A stretch of 64,000 nt of DNA from Clostridium sp. CAG:678 (GCA_000431535.1 HF991793.1:1-64000), one strand, 5' to 3'. Shown: positions 24,403-33,216, numbered from the stretch's first letter. Notes: generated by a model not told the origin, from the sequence alone. Made by a program: numbers and translations.

Positions 24403-25659
24403 TCACATCCTTTCCACCGCAAAGGTATAAATATCCTCGCTTTTTCCGTATAAAACGGTAGAAACAAAATAGCGGATATCATCCATTGCGTGGTCGTTTT
24501 CTTTTTTCGGCGAATCCCTTTTTATATCGTTGTCCCAGCGGTAAACGGAAAATTCGCGGATCGCATCCTCACACTCGGGATAAAAATAAATATCCTCTTC
24601 TTTAAGCGCGCGGCAGACCAGATTGATGCCCTTTAAAACATCGTTATCCGCCTTAATGACCCGGTATGTTCCGTAGCGGCGCACCGTTTGAGCAAAACTT
24701 GCGGCAGACGGATCTATGATCAGCGCCTCTATCTTCCTGTTGCCGGCAAGGGCGCAAAGGCGCTCATAATATTCCTCATCCGTTAGCTGCACGCCCGTAT
24801 CCCTGGCAGAATGGTAATATTCGCCGATCCGGTACCACTTTGAGCCGCTCTTTCCCCAAAGGCCCAGCGAAAACGGATTCACCGTGCCGTAATCGCAGGA
24901 AAGATAATACTGCGAAAAACCGCCGCTGCTTTTTTTGATATGCCGCTTTGCGCTGAACATTGGGTAGACCAAACCGTCCGCCGCCACCCATTTGCCCTCT
25001 ATAAACCGCTCGTAAAACGCACCGGAATACAGATTTTTATATCTGCTTATGACCGCGCGTGAAAGGGATGGGTTATCCTCCATCGTAAAATGGAGATAGA
25101 GCATTTTTTTCTGGTTTCTTTTTAAGATCCATTCATTGTAGAACCAGTGAAACGGATGCTCCGGATTGCAGTTGAACCAGTATTTGGCGTCCTCCAGCGA
25201 GCATCTTGCAAGCGCTTGTTCCACAAAAGATCTGGGCATCAGGGCAGCTTCGTCCAGCAAAACGCCGCCCAGCGTCATGCCCTGAATCAAAGCGGCGGAG
25301 GATTCATCGCGCCCGCCGAACAAATAAAACCGGTTTCGCCTGCCGCCCCTTTCTATCTCAATCAGGTTGCGGCTCAGTGTATAATTGCAGACAAAGCCGA
25401 GGGAAGTTAAAACGGGGATCAGCGGCGTTACCACATTGCGCCTGAGCGAGGCAATCGTTTTGCCGCAGATGGCAAAAGATGTTTCGTTAAAGCGGTAAAA
25501 CGCCCAGCTTATAAATGATATACTCATACAAAGCGTTTTTCCGGAACGCACGGCACCGTCACAGATGAGGCCGTTTTTATCCGCCGCGGGGCTGCCCGAA
25601 CACCACCACGTTAAAACGGCAAGCTGTTTTTTGGAAAAGGGATAAAATTTATTCGCCAT
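24403..25659 (-). CDS. Phage terminase large subunit, PBSX type
   Basis: 418 residues. The motor ATPase has the Walker A variant CDGAVRSGKT and Walker B with catalytic Glu GVLLDEAALM. The nuclease domain shows acidic residues in LSCDYGTVNPF, EALIIDPSAAS and the C-terminal DHAMDDIRY. All expected catalytic residues seem present, so it looks competent. ATG at 25659 is preferred to a GTG three codons upstream. It overlaps the small subunit by 11 bases. Confidence 0.9.
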   Translation of the reverse strand: MANKFYPFSKKQLAVLTWWCSGSPAADKNGLICDGAVRSGKTLCMSISFISWAFYRFNETSFAICGKTIASLRRNVVTPLIPVLTSLGFVCNYTLSRNLIEIERGGRRNRFYLFGGRDESSAALIQGMTLGGVLLDEAALMPRSFVEQALARCSLEDAKYWFNCNPEHPFHWFYNEWILKRNQKKMLYLHFTMEDNPSLSRAVISRYKNLYSGAFYERFIEGKWVAADGLVYPMFSAKRHIKKSSGGFSQYYLSCDYGTVNPFSLGLWGKSGSKWYRIGEYYHSARDTGVQLTDEEYYERLCALAGNRKIEALIIDPSAASFAQTVRRYGTYRVIKADNDVLKGINLVCRALKEEDIYFYPECEDAIREFSVYRWDNDIKRDSPKKENDHAMDDIRYFVSTVLYGKSEDIYTFAVERM

Positions 25660-25981
25660 ATTCCTCACGCAGCGCAGCGGCGGCGTTGCCGGCGCTCTCT
25701 TCCAGCGCGCGGTAAAAACTCAGCGGCTCAGAAGACTCCGTTTGTGAAAATTCCCATAATTTTTCAAGCGCTTTTATACGGTCAAAAAATTTGATTTCCA
25801 TGCCGCCGCCTTTCGGTTTCTTGATCTCGCTGATATTGAAAAGATCATAGCCGGGCAGTTTTTCAAGTATCTCTTCCTCATTTGCAAAAAGGAGCGCGGC
25901 AGCGTCCCGCACATTGCCGAAAGCAAGCTGCCGGAATCCGTCCGCAATCTCCTCCCGAAGTGTTTTCTTTTTTCTTCCCAT
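25649..25981 (-). CDS. Phage terminase small subunit-like protein
   Basis: 110 residues, basic N-terminus (MGRKKKTLREE) and helical body, directly upstream of and overlapping the large terminase. It would recognise DNA for packaging. No clear helix-turn-helix can be named by eye, so the call rests on position and size. GGAGG lies 5 bases before ATG. First gene of the phage operon. Confidence 0.65.
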   Translation of the reverse strand: MGRKKKTLREEIADGFRQLAFGNVRDAAALLFANEEEILEKLPGYDLFNISEIKKPKGGGMEIKFFDRIKALEKLWEFSQTESSEPLSFYRALEESAGNAAAALREEYGE

Positions 25982-26063
25982 ATCCGCCTCCGTTTGCAGT
26001 TTTGAAAGGTCCTTTCACCCTTAAGGCGGAAAACGGAGTTTTCATAGCATAAACAGGCTATAA

Positions 26064-26081
26064 TTTGAAAAGATTTTCAAA
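26064..26081. promoter_or_regulatory. 18-bp palindrome upstream of the phage operon
   Basis: TTTGAAAA-GA-TTTTCAAA is a perfect inverted repeat about 85 bases before the small terminase gene, downstream of a strong terminator. It could be an operator for the phage operon, whose promoter must lie in 25,982-26,110; no convincing -35/-10 pair was found there. Confidence 0.4.
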
Positions 26082-26109
26082 AAATTTTTCCGCAAATAAA
26101 AAAATCCAC

Positions 26110-26140
26110 AAAAAAAGCGGCAGCTGAAATCAGCCGCCGC
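26110..26140 (-). terminator. Terminator isolating the phage operon
   Basis: An 11-bp GC-rich stem (26117-26127 with 26130-26140, one G-T pair) and a 2-nt loop, followed by seven T on the minus strand. It ends the broken sigma-like gene and means the phage operon needs its own promoter. Confidence 0.85.
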
Positions 26141-26157
26141 CAAAAAACATGTTTACT

Positions 26158-26465
26158 TTACTTCATAACGAACTGCGCAACGCCGTCTTTATCAAAAGAA
26201 ACATTTACTGTTTTTCTTGCCTTTTTGCCGTCCTGAAAAGTAACGGTTATCGTCACCTCGTCAACCGGCAGTTCGCTTTTGTCCGTATCCGGGTCGGCAA
26301 GGAGGGTATCCACTGCTTTTTCAGGTTGGTAATAAACGCTTGACAAATTCAAAATATCTTCCGCGTCATGTGCGTTGCCAAGGTGAAGAAACTTATTCAA
26401 AACAGCAGTTTCGAATAAGTTTCATATTTATCCCTAAACAGCTCATCTGTTATTTCTTTTTTCAT
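26158..26465 (-). pseudogene. Broken sigma-70/ECF-like gene fused to an unrelated tail
   Basis: From ATG 26465 (GGGAGG upstream) the frame encodes MKKEITDELFRDKYETYSKL and stops at 26397. In the next frame the sequence continues FLHLGNAHDAEDIL, which is the conserved region 2 end of ECF sigma factors, so one frameshift breaks a sigma gene. After EDIL the expected region 2/4 sequence is absent. Instead there is an acidic, beta-type stretch ending VTITVTFQDGKKARKTVNVS and a stop at 26158, resembling the C-terminus of a secreted protein. It looks like a deletion scar joining two genes. A shorter TTG-started 80-residue product from 26400 is possible. Confidence 0.55.
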
Positions 26466-26571
26466 TTCTTCCTCCCTTCACGCACGGTAAACAGTTATAA
26501 AACGAATAGAAAAGCACGGAGCCCGTTACCGCCTTTCACCTATAACACAACCGGGCGGGCAAAAAGGTCAC

Positions 26572-26617
26572 ATTTTTTAAAAAAGCCGGCGGAAAAGCAT
26601 TTTGCTTTTCCGCCGGC
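26572..26617 (-). terminator. Terminator of the hydrogenase operon
   Basis: A perfect 15-bp stem (26585-26599 with 26603-26617) and a 3-nt loop, followed by six T on the minus strand, just after hydA. Confidence 0.9.
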
Positions 26618-26634
26618 TTGTTCAGATAAGTGAT

Positions 26635-28350
26635 TTAAAATTTATCCCTTGGCGTATACGTTGTATGCAGCAGGTGATGCGCCTTTTCGCCGTTTGGCTT
26701 GCCGAAATACTCTTTATAAAGCCTTTCAATAACAGGCGAATCGTGCGAACGTCTGATTTTAAGCGCCTTATCCTCATCATAAAGCGCCTTGGCGCGCAGT
26801 TCTTTTATCGGAACCGTATTTCTGGTTGCGTCCCTTTGAATCGGCTGACCGCCGCCATTTATGCACCCGCCCGGGCACGCCATGATCTCTATAAACTGAT
26901 AGGGCGAATTGCCGCTTTCCACTTCCTCGCAAAGTTTTCTTGCGTCTGCAAGCCCGCTTGCGGCGGCAACTTTTATTTCCATGCCCGCAACATTGTAAGT
27001 TGCGGTTCTTATGCCGTTTACACCCCTGACCTCGCTGAAATCAACCAGTTTGAAATCGCCGTCAAGGATATTCGCCGCCGTTCTTAAAGCCGCCTCCATA
27101 ACGCCGCCCGTTGCGCCAAAGATAACGCCCGCGCCGCTGGCAACATCAAACGGCGAATCAAACGCCTCGTCTTTAAGCGCGTTGAAATTGATTGCCGCGC
27201 CGCTGATCATCTGCGCAAGTTCGCGCGTTGTGATGGCGGCGTCCACATCGCCCGCCATTTCCGGGCGCGTGATCTCAAATTTCTTTGCCGTGCAGGGAAT
27301 TACGGAAACCACATACAGATCTTCCGGCTTAAGATTATTCTTTTCACAATAATATGTTTTAAGCAGCGCGCCGAACATCTGCTGCGGCGATTTGCAGGTG
27401 GAAAGATTCGGCAGCAGGGAATGGAAATTATGCTCCGCAAATTTCACCCAGCCGGGGCAGCACGAAGTGAACATCGGCAGCGGCTTTTTGTTTTTGATCC
27501 TGTCTACCAGTTCATTTGCTTCTTCCAAAATCGTGAGATCGGCGGTAACGTCCATGTCAAACACAGCGTCTGCGCCAAGCCTTCTTATTGCGCCGGGCAG
27601 TTTCTTTTCAACATTAGTGCCGATCGGCAGATCAAATTCCTCGCCGAGCGTTGCGCGGATCGCCGGAGCCGTAAAGAATACCACCTTTTTATCCGGATCC
27701 GCAATAGCCTCCCACACATCGGGAACGCTTGATTTTTCATACAACGCGCCAACGGGGCAGGAGACCACACACTGGCCGCAGCCTACGCAGGAAGTTTCCT
27801 GAAGCGGAATATCAAACGCGCAGCCGATCGTTTTATTATGCCCCCTGTTTCTGGGGCCGATCACACCCACGGTCTGCTTATGGCACATGGCGGTGCAGCG
27901 CATACAGTGGATACATTTATTATTGTCCCTCACCAGATAAGACGAAGAATAATCTATTTCCTGCAATTTATCCGTATCCGGGAATCTGTCTTCATCCACA
28001 CCATAATCCTTGCAGAGTTTTTGCAGTTCACATCTGTCTGACCGAACGCAGGAAAGGCATTTTTTATGATGCTCAGAAAGCAAAAGTTCCAAAGTTGTCT
28101 GCCGTGACTGGCGCACCTTGGGCGTATTCGTCCAGACTTCCAGCCCTTCCTCTACCGGGTACACGCAGGAGGCAACCAGGCTTCTTGCGCCCTTTACCTC
28201 AACAACGCACACACGGCACGCGCCGATGCAGTTGATATCTTTCAGATAGCAGAGCGACGGTATATCTATACCGGCAAGCCTTGCGGCCTCTATGATCGTT
28301 GTGCCTTCCTCCGCCTCAACGGGTGTGCCGTTGATCTTAAGTTTTACCAT
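26635..28350 (-). CDS. hydA: [FeFe] hydrogenase catalytic subunit
   Basis: 571 residues with CpI-like architecture. The N-terminal [2Fe-2S] ferredoxin domain has CYLKDINCIGACRVC. The His-ligated [4Fe-4S] cluster is HHKKCLSCVRSDRC. Two ferredoxin clusters are CIHCMRCTAMC and CVGCGQCVVSCP. The H-cluster domain has TSCCPGW (L1), IPCTAKKFE (L2) and MACPGGCINGGGQP (L3). All Cys ligands and the proton-transfer Cys of TSCCP are present. L2 has Ile where MPC is usual. With HydB and HydC it should form a trimeric, putatively electron-bifurcating H2 enzyme using NAD(H) and ferredoxin. ATG 28350 is 8 bases after GGGGGG; ATG 28356 is an alternative. Confidence 0.95.
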   Translation of the reverse strand: MVKLKINGTPVEAEEGTTIIEAARLAGIDIPSLCYLKDINCIGACRVCVVEVKGARSLVASCVYPVEEGLEVWTNTPKVRQSRQTTLELLLSEHHKKCLSCVRSDRCELQKLCKDYGVDEDRFPDTDKLQEIDYSSSYLVRDNNKCIHCMRCTAMCHKQTVGVIGPRNRGHNKTIGCAFDIPLQETSCVGCGQCVVSCPVGALYEKSSVPDVWEAIADPDKKVVFFTAPAIRATLGEEFDLPIGTNVEKKLPGAIRRLGADAVFDMDVTADLTILEEANELVDRIKNKKPLPMFTSCCPGWVKFAEHNFHSLLPNLSTCKSPQQMFGALLKTYYCEKNNLKPEDLYVVSVIPCTAKKFEITRPEMAGDVDAAITTRELAQMISGAAINFNALKDEAFDSPFDVASGAGVIFGATGGVMEAALRTAANILDGDFKLVDFSEVRGVNGIRTATYNVAGMEIKVAAASGLADARKLCEEVESGNSPYQFIEIMACPGGCINGGGQPIQRDATRNTVPIKELRAKALYDEDKALKIRRSHDSPVIERLYKEYFGKPNGEKAHHLLHTTYTPRDKF

Positions 28351-28364
28351 TTCCATCGCCCCCC

Positions 28365-30257
28365 TTATCTCTTTTCAATGGCCTCAAAGTGGCAGTTGCT
28401 CATGCAAAGCCCGCACTTAATGCATTTATCCGGATCTATCGTGTGCGGCTCGCGCACATTGCCCGTGATTGCGCCTACCGGGCAGTTGCGCGCACACAGC
28501 GTGCAGCCCCGGCATTTTTCGGGATTGATCGTAAACGAAAGCAGCGCTGTGCACACATGCGCCGGGCAGCGTTTGTTTTTAATATGCTCAAGATATTCCT
28601 CGCCAAAGGCGTTAAGGGTGGACAGAATCGGATTTGCCGCCGTCTGCCCCAAAGCGCAAAGCGAGGAGCTCTTCATATGATTGGAAAGTTCCTTGATCTT
28701 ATCCAGATCCTCCACCGTAGCAGTGCCGTCTGTGATTCTGGTTAAATAATCCAGCAGTTTGCGTGTGCCTATACGGCACGGCGTGCACTTTCCGCAGCTT
28801 TCATCCACTGTAAATTCAAGATAGAATTTTGCAAGATCCACCATGCAGGTATCTTCATCCAGAATGATCATACCGCCGGAGCCCATCATGGAGCCGATCT
28901 CAACCAGGTTATCATAATCTATGGGAACATCCATATAATCCGCGCTGATACAGCCGCCGGACGGACCGCCCGTCTGCGCCGCCTTGAATTTTTTGCCGTT
29001 CGGCACACCGCCGCCGATCTCCTCCACGATCTCGCGGATCGTAGTGCCCATCGGCACTTCAACCAGACCAACATTGTTGATCTTGCCGCCGAGGGCAAAC
29101 ACTTTGGTGCCCTTGGATTTTTCCGTGCCGATGGAGGAATACCACTTTGCGCCGCGCAGAATGATCGGCGCAACATTTGCGTAGGTCTCCACATTATTCA
29201 GGATGGTCGGCTTGCCGAAAAGGCCTTTCACAGCGGGATAAGGCGGTCTCGGTCTCGGCTCGCCGCGGTTGCCCTCAATGGAGGTCATGAGCGCCGTTTC
29301 CTCGCCGCACACAAACGCGCCGGCGCCGAGGCGGATATCAATATCAAACTCAAAATCCGTGCCCAAAATATTTTTGCCGAGCAGTCCGTATTCCCGCGCC
29401 TGCTCAATTGCAATCCTGAGCCTTGAAACGGCGATCGGATATTCCGCACGCACATAAACAAAGCCCTGTTTTGCACCGATCGTGTAACCCGCGATCGCCA
29501 TGGCTTCTATAACAGCGTGGGGGTCGCCCTCCAGAACCGAACGGTCCATAAACGCGCCGGGGTCGCCCTCATCCGCGTTGCAGCAAACATATTTCGTGTC
29601 GTTTTCCTGCGCCATGGCAAAGGACCATTTGCGCCCGGTGGGGAATCCGGCGCCGCCCCTGCCGCGCAGCCCTGCCTCCAGCAATTCGTCTATCACCTGC
29701 TGCGGCGTCATCTGCGTCAGCACTTTGGCAAGCGCCTGATAGGCGTTTGTGCCGATCGCCTCCTCAATATTTTCGGGGTCTATCATGCCGCAGTTGCGCA
29801 GGGCAATGCGCATCTGTTTTTTATAAAAAGAAGTTTCGGCAAGCGGAATCGTACTGCCGTCTTTATGTACCGTTTCCGGGTAAAGGTATTTGTTGATCGG
29901 CTTGCCGCCTTTTTTCAAATGGCCGGCAACGATCTCCGGGATTTCCTGCGCGGTGACTTTGCTGTAAAAAGACCCTTCGGGATAGACGATCATAATTGGG
30001 CCGAGCGAGCAAAGGCCGAAACAGCCTGTTCTGACCACAAGCACATCGTCTATACCCTGCGTTTCCAGTTCTTTATTCAGCGCTTTAAGCACTTTTTTGG
30101 AGCCGGAGGAAGTGCACCCCGTGCCGCCGCACACCAGCACCTGTTTTCTGTATTCCGTTTTCTTTTCCAGTTTTTCACTTTCAGAAGCGGCAAGCTTTCT
30201 GACCAAAACAATATCCCTGTTGCGTTCTTTGATCGCATTGAGTTCACTGATCGTCAT
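28365..30257 (-). CDS. hydB: Hydrogenase subunit HydB (NuoF-like, NADH/flavin)
   Basis: 630 residues. The thioredoxin-like [2Fe-2S] domain (CGGTGCTSSGS, CFGLCSLGP) is followed by the NuoF core with the NADH/FMN loop GLRGRGGAGFPTGRKW and the ESCGKCTPCRIGT cluster. Two C-terminal [4Fe-4S] motifs (CRGCTLCARNCPVGA and CIKCGLCMSNC) complete it. This layout is that of HydB of trimeric bifurcating hydrogenases rather than complex I NuoF. ATG at 30257 overlaps the end of hydC by 14 bases. The seven codons upstream in frame lack an RBS. Confidence 0.94.
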   Translation of the reverse strand: MTISELNAIKERNRDIVLVRKLAASESEKLEKKTEYRKQVLVCGGTGCTSSGSKKVLKALNKELETQGIDDVLVVRTGCFGLCSLGPIMIVYPEGSFYSKVTAQEIPEIVAGHLKKGGKPINKYLYPETVHKDGSTIPLAETSFYKKQMRIALRNCGMIDPENIEEAIGTNAYQALAKVLTQMTPQQVIDELLEAGLRGRGGAGFPTGRKWSFAMAQENDTKYVCCNADEGDPGAFMDRSVLEGDPHAVIEAMAIAGYTIGAKQGFVYVRAEYPIAVSRLRIAIEQAREYGLLGKNILGTDFEFDIDIRLGAGAFVCGEETALMTSIEGNRGEPRPRPPYPAVKGLFGKPTILNNVETYANVAPIILRGAKWYSSIGTEKSKGTKVFALGGKINNVGLVEVPMGTTIREIVEEIGGGVPNGKKFKAAQTGGPSGGCISADYMDVPIDYDNLVEIGSMMGSGGMIILDEDTCMVDLAKFYLEFTVDESCGKCTPCRIGTRKLLDYLTRITDGTATVEDLDKIKELSNHMKSSSLCALGQTAANPILSTLNAFGEEYLEHIKNKRCPAHVCTALLSFTINPEKCRGCTLCARNCPVGAITGNVREPHTIDPDKCIKCGLCMSNCHFEAIEKR

Positions 30258-30762
30258 CAGACACACCGCCTTTCTCATTCTCTATATACATATCCAGAAT
30301 CGCGTCCACCTTATCTACATCCAGGTTGCCGTACACCTCGTCGTCGATCATAATAACAGGCGCCAGTCCGCACGCGCCTACGCAGCGGCAGGAATCAATG
30401 CTGAACAGTCTGTCCTCTGTGCATTCCCCGTTTTTGATGCCAAGCTTTTCCTCAATGCGCTCCAGCACTTTGTTTGCGCCTTTCACATAACACGCTGTGC
30501 CGAGGCAAACGGAAATCTGATGCTTTCCCTTGGGTGTAAGGTTAAACTGGCTGTAAAAGGACGCAACGCCGTAAACATCGGAAATGGAGATATTCAGCGC
30601 TTCAGAGATCCTTTGCTGTATCTCATACGGCAGATAGCCGTAGATCTCCTGCGCCTCCTGCAAAACAGGCATCAGTCTGCCCGGCATGTCCTTATATTTT
30701 TCAAACACTTTGTTTAATTTTTCCCGCTGGCTGCGGGTTTCATCCGTAAGCATATTCTTCAT
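30244..30762 (-). CDS. hydC: Hydrogenase subunit HydC (NuoE-like, [2Fe-2S])
   Basis: 172 residues. The helical N-terminus (GRLMPVLQEAQEIYGYLP) and thioredoxin-like domain carry four cluster ligands in CLGTAC and CRCVGAC. It passes electrons between HydB and HydA. First gene of hydCBA; GGGGGAG precedes the ATG. Order and overlaps indicate one transcript. Confidence 0.93.
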   Translation of the reverse strand: MKNMLTDETRSQREKLNKVFEKYKDMPGRLMPVLQEAQEIYGYLPYEIQQRISEALNISISDVYGVASFYSQFNLTPKGKHQISVCLGTACYVKGANKVLERIEEKLGIKNGECTEDRLFSIDSCRCVGACGLAPVIMIDDEVYGNLDVDKVDAILDMYIENEKGGVSDDDQ

Positions 30763-30812
30763 AATACTCCCCCGATTTTTGAAAAAACGAATTGACTTTT
30801 ATTTTACAATAA

Positions 30813-30840
30813 AATTTAACAAAAATCTATACTTTTTCAA
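30813..30840 (-). promoter_or_regulatory. Possible hydCBA promoter
   Basis: Minus strand: TTGAAA (30835-30840), a 16-bp spacer, TAAATT (30813-30818), in a very AT-rich stretch. A TTGTTAAA half-site overlaps the -10, which recalls one arm of redox-sensor Rex operators, but the second arm is not convincing. Confidence 0.4.
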
Positions 30841-31104
30841 TAAAAGTTTTGAATATTTGGTTATTTTTTTATCAATTTAGCACAAATCCGGCTTTTTCTT
30901 TTTAAAAGAGCAAAAGAAATCAGCGCCAAAACAGCGAAAAACGCAAGGCGCAGGCGCAAAAACAAAACGGGGTGAAATTTTACGCGCGCAATTTTCTCCG
31001 CCGGAATTTTATAGTTGCAAATACAAACCAGTCATTATATACTTAAATTAGGGGTATTATGCATAAAAACCAAAATCCAGACGCAAAGCGGCAGAGCAAA
31101 AGAT
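30841..31104. other. Non-coding, AT-rich then A-rich spacer
   Basis: No reading frame with an RBS, no hairpin with a T run and no repeat was recognised between the hydrogenase promoter and the decayed membrane gene. Confidence 0.5.
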
Positions 31105-31470
31105 ATGGACAACAAAAATACAAAAGAAAAACAAGTGAATTATATGTATTTTCCGTTTGATTACGGCGGAATCAAAAACGATATAACACAGTTTCTTACT
31201 GTGATTCTCGCCAATACTGCCCTTTTGGCGAAACTTTCACCTTTTATTCGTGCCCGCTGATATTATAAGCGGGTTGCTCATGCGTTTTGCAGTATATTTT
31301 ATAATAGATCGCAGGGAGTTAAAGAAAAAACATATGTATATGAACTTATATTTGGTATCATCGGTGTGATCGGATATACCAAAGCACCGCCTATAAATGC
31401 TGAAAGTATTGCTCCACCGCATTCAAAAAATACACACTATGTTTTGACCCGTGTATTGTGCTTTATATAA
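31105..31470 (+). pseudogene. Decayed small membrane protein gene
   Basis: ATG 31105 opens a frame containing YFPFDYGGIKNDITQFL and a hydrophobic helix, then ends at a TGA near 31260. The +1 frame across that point continues with hydrophobic sequence (LLFVPADIISGLLMRFAVYF, a charged turn RRELKKK, then ELIFGIIGVIGYTK) up to TAA 31470. The two halves read like one membrane protein split by a frameshift. No RBS of quality precedes the ATG, and the family is not recognised. Confidence 0.35.
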
Positions 31471-31471
31471 T
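31444..31471 (+). promoter_or_regulatory. Promoter of the secreted-protein gene
   Basis: -35 TTGACC (31444-31449), a 16-bp spacer and -10 TATAAT (31466-31471), giving a leader of about 85 nt before the 31564 start. Confidence 0.75.
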
Positions 31472-31563
31472 ATGCAATGCTGTAAACATTGTAATAAACT
31501 CCGCACTGATGCAGTGATAAGCAGAACGGCGAATTTTAATACCACTTATTTTGGAGGATAAAA

Positions 31564-33216
31564 ATGAAAACAGCAGATTTAAGAGGGTCGTTAATTGTTT
31601 TGTCGTTATTGCTGATACTGCAAAGCGCAATTATATGCATACCCGAAAGAGAAAAAATCGACACAGGCGACTACAGCCTTGCTGTTCAGCAACATGTTTT
31701 TTCCGGATACGGGGATATTTTCTGTCTTTCAAAGCAAAATGATTTTTACATAATTCAAAACGACTGCGACACGATCTCCGCCGCTTACGAATACACGGAA
31801 ATTAACAAAAATGATTTTTCCGAGCCTTTTATATACGGCGATTATATGTATTATAAAACATATGCGGGCACGCAGAGCGACACCGCCGAATATATTGCGC
31901 GGATTGACTTAACGGATAAAAACAGCGAAGTAAAACTTATGACAAACGGCGATGCGGATATCATTTCATTTACCGTTTTTCACAACAAACTTTATTATCT
32001 TGTGAATGAAATTTCAGGCGGTGAGCAAAAATATAATTTATACCGCCGTAATATGCTGACCGGCGCCGAAAAACTGCTGATAAGCGGGCTTAACGGCTAC
32101 GGCGATTTCCTTGTTAAAGACGGAATGGTGCTTGCCGGCAATATTGCCTATGACGAGGAAGAAGATAAATCCACCGAACTTTTCCGGAATGATTCAGACC
32201 GGCATTTTATATCTTTGGGTCTGTGGCGAAACAGTTTTTACTGCGAAAGATATTCAAAGGAAAACGGTCGCCATGAATTATATTCGTTTTACCTTGGCGA
32301 TGATTCCGATGGGCTGGAATTCATTTGCGAACTGCCGGATTCCATGTGCGCATATCGAATGTTTGAGGACAGAATATTTTTCATGGCGGACACGGGCGGA
32401 AGTGTCCTTGATTATATGTATTGCGATATTACAAACGGTGAGATAATAAATACCGCCGGCAAAGGCGGGCGAGAAAACGGCTACATATGCAGAGACCTGA
32501 GAATTGCCGATTATGACTGTGCTGTTTTCAACGATATGTTTTACGCCTGTTACCCGGACGGAACTTTTACACGCGTCAGCCTGAGCGACACGGAATACCC
32601 CGAATCAGTTTTAACAACAGTTTCAAGACAGCGCCCGAGCGGCGGTTTCGGCAATTTTGACGAATGGATTGACTACAGCACATACATTAAGCAAGAAAAT
32701 GATTCCAAAACCAACGTGCAAAACGATGTAAATATCATTTCGGACGGAAAGTATTTCAGGGTGTTCGGCGGTACGCTTTCCGAAACTTATGAAATATACA
32801 ACGCAAAGGGTGAAACCGTACTCAGTGAAACTACCGGCAGACCGCTTTCGGTATCAATGACAGATGAGGATATTGTAGATATAGAGATAGGCTACGGAAC
32901 CGGAATTTCCGTACACAAATACTATAACGGCAAAACAGATGCTTTTTCCGAAGAATTTTTATATGTTATAGCAAATTCGAACGATATGATTGCATATATA
33001 AACACACCGCGCGAAAACACTTTTGAAAACAGGACTGTTGCGGTACGTAATATTTTTGATAAAGGTTTATATTACAGGGAATTTAAACCCGATTTCTCTG
33101 CGCTTGACACGCCTGTGGTAAGCGCAAAATTTTCCGAAGACCGCACAGCGCTTGAGATTACCTATCTTTCCGGTGATGAACAAAATGAGGTTACGGAAAC
33201 TTTTGATTTAAGATAA
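31564..33216 (+). CDS. Secreted or membrane-anchored protein of unknown function, propeller-like
   Basis: 550 residues with an N-terminal hydrophobic segment (SLIVLSLLLILQSAIICI) lacking an evident lipobox. The body has recurring Tyr/Asp-rich beta units (YMYYKTYAG, KLYYLVNEI, YNLYRRN, DRIFFMADTGG, FYACYPDGTFTRVSL), the pattern of DUF5050-type beta-propellers on clostridial surfaces. No catalytic motif was recognised. GGAGG is 8 bases before ATG. It stands alone, with its own promoter. The flanking region is AT-rich with decayed genes. Confidence 0.7.
   Translation: MKTADLRGSLIVLSLLLILQSAIICIPEREKIDTGDYSLAVQQHVFSGYGDIFCLSKQNDFYIIQNDCDTISAAYEYTEINKNDFSEPFIYGDYMYYKTYAGTQSDTAEYIARIDLTDKNSEVKLMTNGDADIISFTVFHNKLYYLVNEISGGEQKYNLYRRNMLTGAEKLLISGLNGYGDFLVKDGMVLAGNIAYDEEEDKSTELFRNDSDRHFISLGLWRNSFYCERYSKENGRHELYSFYLGDDSDGLEFICELPDSMCAYRMFEDRIFFMADTGGSVLDYMYCDITNGEIINTAGKGGRENGYICRDLRIADYDCAVFNDMFYACYPDGTFTRVSLSDTEYPESVLTTVSRQRPSGGFGNFDEWIDYSTYIKQENDSKTNVQNDVNIISDGKYFRVFGGTLSETYEIYNAKGETVLSETTGRPLSVSMTDEDIVDIEIGYGTGISVHKYYNGKTDAFSEEFLYVIANSNDMIAYINTPRENTFENRTVAVRNIFDKGLYYREFKPDFSALDTPVVSAKFSEDRTALEITYLSGDEQNEVTETFDLR

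Noticed and set aside
30795-30825. Rex operator upstream of hydC
   Set aside because: Only one arm (TTGTTAAA) fits; the second arm is not symmetrical.
31237-31422. 61-codon minus-strand frame
   Set aside because: No RBS, composition unlike a protein, overlaps the decayed membrane gene.
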